From contig CAKTXO010000075.1 of NCBI GenBank assembly GCA_934630985.1, positions 1 to 7,178 on the forward strand: a DNA stretch of 7,178 nt. Reading direction: 5' to 3'. Position numbers and translations under genes: made by a program. Under the pieces are notes generated by a model that worked only from the letters and a program-made list of their open reading frames with translations, had not been told where the DNA came from and did no database searches. Each line of letters begins with the position of its first letter. The first letter of the stretch is position 1. Below are positions 6,003 through 7,178 of this stretch, one piece after another. This stretch comes from an uncultured Oscillospiraceae bacterium. GTDB lineage: Bacteria > Bacillota > Clostridia > Oscillospirales > Oscillospiraceae.

Positions 6003-6018
6003 GGCCGAAAAAGCGGCC
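6003..6018 (-). terminator. Weak hairpin between the lipoprotein gene and cas3
   Basis: GGCCG (6018-6014) pairs with CGGCC (6007-6003) around a T-rich loop, followed on the minus strand by a short, interrupted T-rich tract (CCGTTTCTTTC). It could be a back-up terminator for readthrough from the upstream gene. The evidence is modest. Confidence 0.25.
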
Positions 6019-6084
6019 GTGTTTTTGGCAATTGTGCCGAAATTCCCCATCGGCAAAAGGCCAACAGAGCATCGCCCGCCCCGG

Positions 6085-6107
6085 AAAAACCCGTCTATTT
6101 CAGACAG
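6085..6107 (-). terminator. Possible intrinsic terminator overlapping the lipoprotein stop codon
   Basis: On the minus strand CTGTCT and AGACGG pair (6 bp, one G-T) around GAAAT, and G plus TTTTT follow. The stem includes the end of the reading frame and the TAG stop. The stem is short, so confidence is low. It would separate the lipoprotein transcript from cas3. Confidence 0.35.
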
Positions 6108-7144
6108 CTGGAGCACGGGGTATACCCGGCGTCAATGGCATCCTGATAGGAGGAAAATTCCACGGAATTTTTCTCGGCGGGCAGGTTGGCGCAGTCCGGG
6201 GAATGGAATTTCTTGGACTTTTGGTTGCCGATAAACAGGGACGGCACCGCCGTTTCCGCATTCTCCGGGTTGGCTCCCTGGTTTTCCCAGGTGAAGGTGA
6301 CGGCCTTCCCGTCGGATACCGCCTGAATGGTGCCCAGCTCATCGGTGCGCAGAATCACCGTCCCCGCCTGCCGGAGCCGGGACAGAGGCTCGGCGTGGGG
6401 ATGGCCGTAGGAATTGTCCTTGCCCAGGCTGATGACCCCGTACTCCGGCATGACCTCATTCAGAAAGCGATAGCCTGTGGAAGTATTGGAGCAGTGATGA
6501 CCCACCTTGAGCACATCCGCCTTCCAGTCCATTTTGTCTCCCCAATAGTCCAGCATGTCGTTTTCCGCTTCCGTCTCCATGTCCCCGGTGAAGAGAAACA
6601 GGGTGCTTCCGAAGGCGACGCGCAGAACGATGGAGGTGTTGTTGGGCTCGGCGTAGGATTTCACCGGCCCCATCACCGTCACCTGGGCGTTCCCCAGGGT
6701 GAAACCGTCACCGGGGGCGGGGATGGTAATTTCCAGCCCCTGCTGATTGGTATAGTAAACGAATTTGTCGAAAATCTTGGAGGAATAGGTGCGGGTGGGG
6801 GCGTAAACCGCTTTGGTGGGGTACACCGCCAGCACCGCGGGCAGACCGCCTACATGATCCTCATGGGCGTGGGTGCACACCACCGCCGCCAGCTCCTGAA
6901 CGCCCTGCTGCTCAAGATAGGACACCACCAGCTGGCTGTCCTCCCGGTTGCCTCCGTCAATGAGCATGAATTCGCCGCCGCATTCCAGCAGGGCGCAGTC
7001 CGCCTGACCCACATCAAGAAAAGAAACGGTCAGGCTCTCGCCCTGGGCGACGGTCTCCGCCGGTGCCGGAAGGGTCTGGGCACAGCCTCCCAGCAGCGCC
7101 GCCAGGGCGAGGATCATGGAAAAAAGTTTGGTTTTTAACTTCAT
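6095..7144 (-). CDS. Secreted lipoprotein: ComEC/Rec2-like MBL-fold hydrolase with C-terminal Ada-like zinc-binding domain
   Basis: The 349-residue protein begins with a lysine-rich start, a hydrophobic stretch and the lipobox LLGGC (Cys21), so it should be a membrane-anchored lipoprotein outside the cell. The MBL domain follows: FLDVGQADC and LIDGG, then the metal motif HAHEDH (92-97), TGD (Asp188), GHH (215-217) and SYGHPH (245-250). This pattern resembles the detached ComEC/Rec2 beta-lactamase domain proteins of Firmicutes, whose substrate is generally unknown but may be nucleic acid. The tail from FIGNQKSKKFHSPDC (304-318) to CSSC (344-347) looks like the Ada metal-binding fold, with Cys318, Cys344 and Cys347 as likely zinc ligands. 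The ribosome binding site is weak. It lies upstream of cas3 but behind its own probable terminator, so a CRISPR role is not indicated. Confidence 0.88.
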   Translation of the reverse strand: MKLKTKLFSMILALAALLGGCAQTLPAPAETVAQGESLTVSFLDVGQADCALLECGGEFMLIDGGNREDSQLVVSYLEQQGVQELAAVVCTHAHEDHVGGLPAVLAVYPTKAVYAPTRTYSSKIFDKFVYYTNQQGLEITIPAPGDGFTLGNAQVTVMGPVKSYAEPNNTSIVLRVAFGSTLFLFTGDMETEAENDMLDYWGDKMDWKADVLKVGHHCSNTSTGYRFLNEVMPEYGVISLGKDNSYGHPHAEPLSRLRQAGTVILRTDELGTIQAVSDGKAVTFTWENQGANPENAETAVPSLFIGNQKSKKFHSPDCANLPAEKNSVEFSSYQDAIDAGYTPCSSCLK

Positions 7145-7178
7145 TTGACAAGTTCTTTGTTGTTTTTCGCCTTTCTAT

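Noticed and set aside
5916..6094. A target of the small RNA in the cas3 promoter region
   Set aside because: I read both strands after each TTC and found no seed match to AATAGNGTAG.
6078..6095. Minus-strand GACGGGTTTTTCCGG, similar to the stem of the repeat-like element
   Set aside because: It is not followed by GTGGATTGAAA or any handle, and fits a terminator T-run after the lipoprotein stop.
5916..6116. 67-codon N-terminal extension of cas3
   Set aside because: The extension has no Cas3 character, overlaps the predicted cas3 promoter and lacks a good ribosome binding site; the HD domain begins right after 5915.
6032..7138. Plus-strand open frame of 368 codons opposite the lipoprotein gene
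   Set aside because: The minus strand encodes an intact lipobox and MBL motifs; the plus frame has no signature and is a compositional shadow.

Overview
The window carries most of a type I-C CRISPR-Cas locus on the minus strand, plus one unrelated neighbour gene. Base composition is moderately GC-rich, the cas genes have strong AGGAGG-type ribosome binding sites, and the neighbour is a lipoprotein with a ComEC-like MBL domain and an Ada-like zinc tail. Together these suggest a Clostridia-class Firmicute, possibly of the Oscillospiraceae/Ruminococcaceae kind. That placement is inference, because no marker gene is present.

Layout, in the direction of transcription (right to left): a lipoprotein MBL-fold hydrolase (7144-6095); a 179-bp gap with the cas3 promoter; cas3 (5915-3786), a fused HD nuclease-helicase; a 337-bp non-coding control region (3785-3449); then a tightly packed operon of cas5c (3448-2789), cas8c (2792-1071), cas7c (1069-176) and the start of cas4, which runs off the left edge. 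cas1, cas2 and the CRISPR array are not in the window. An internal GTG with an excellent Shine-Dalgarno inside cas8c marks a separate small subunit, Cas11c.

The most interesting part is the gap between cas3 and cas5c. It holds two divergent promoters, each TTGACA + 17 bp + extended -10. One drives the cas operon leftwards. The other drives a small plus-strand RNA of about 85 nt that starts exactly at a shortened type I-C CRISPR repeat (4-bp stem, 11-nt handle ending ATTGAAAA) and ends in a strong hairpin. The 17 nt after the handle match DNA lying between the two promoters at 15 of 17 positions. The match is directly preceded by TTC, the usual I-C PAM, and its only two mismatches are at positions 6 and 12, the bases that type I effector complexes flip out and do not read. 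The matched site abuts the -35 box of the cas operon.

The simplest reading is a CreR-like cas-regulating RNA. It would load into Cascade (Cas5c, Cas8c, Cas7, Cas11c) and guide it to the cas promoter to repress it, while matching too short a stretch to license Cas3 cleavage. The cas operon would then sense free Cascade, and therefore crRNA supply or anti-CRISPR attack. The sequence shows the parts; the regulatory function is inferred.
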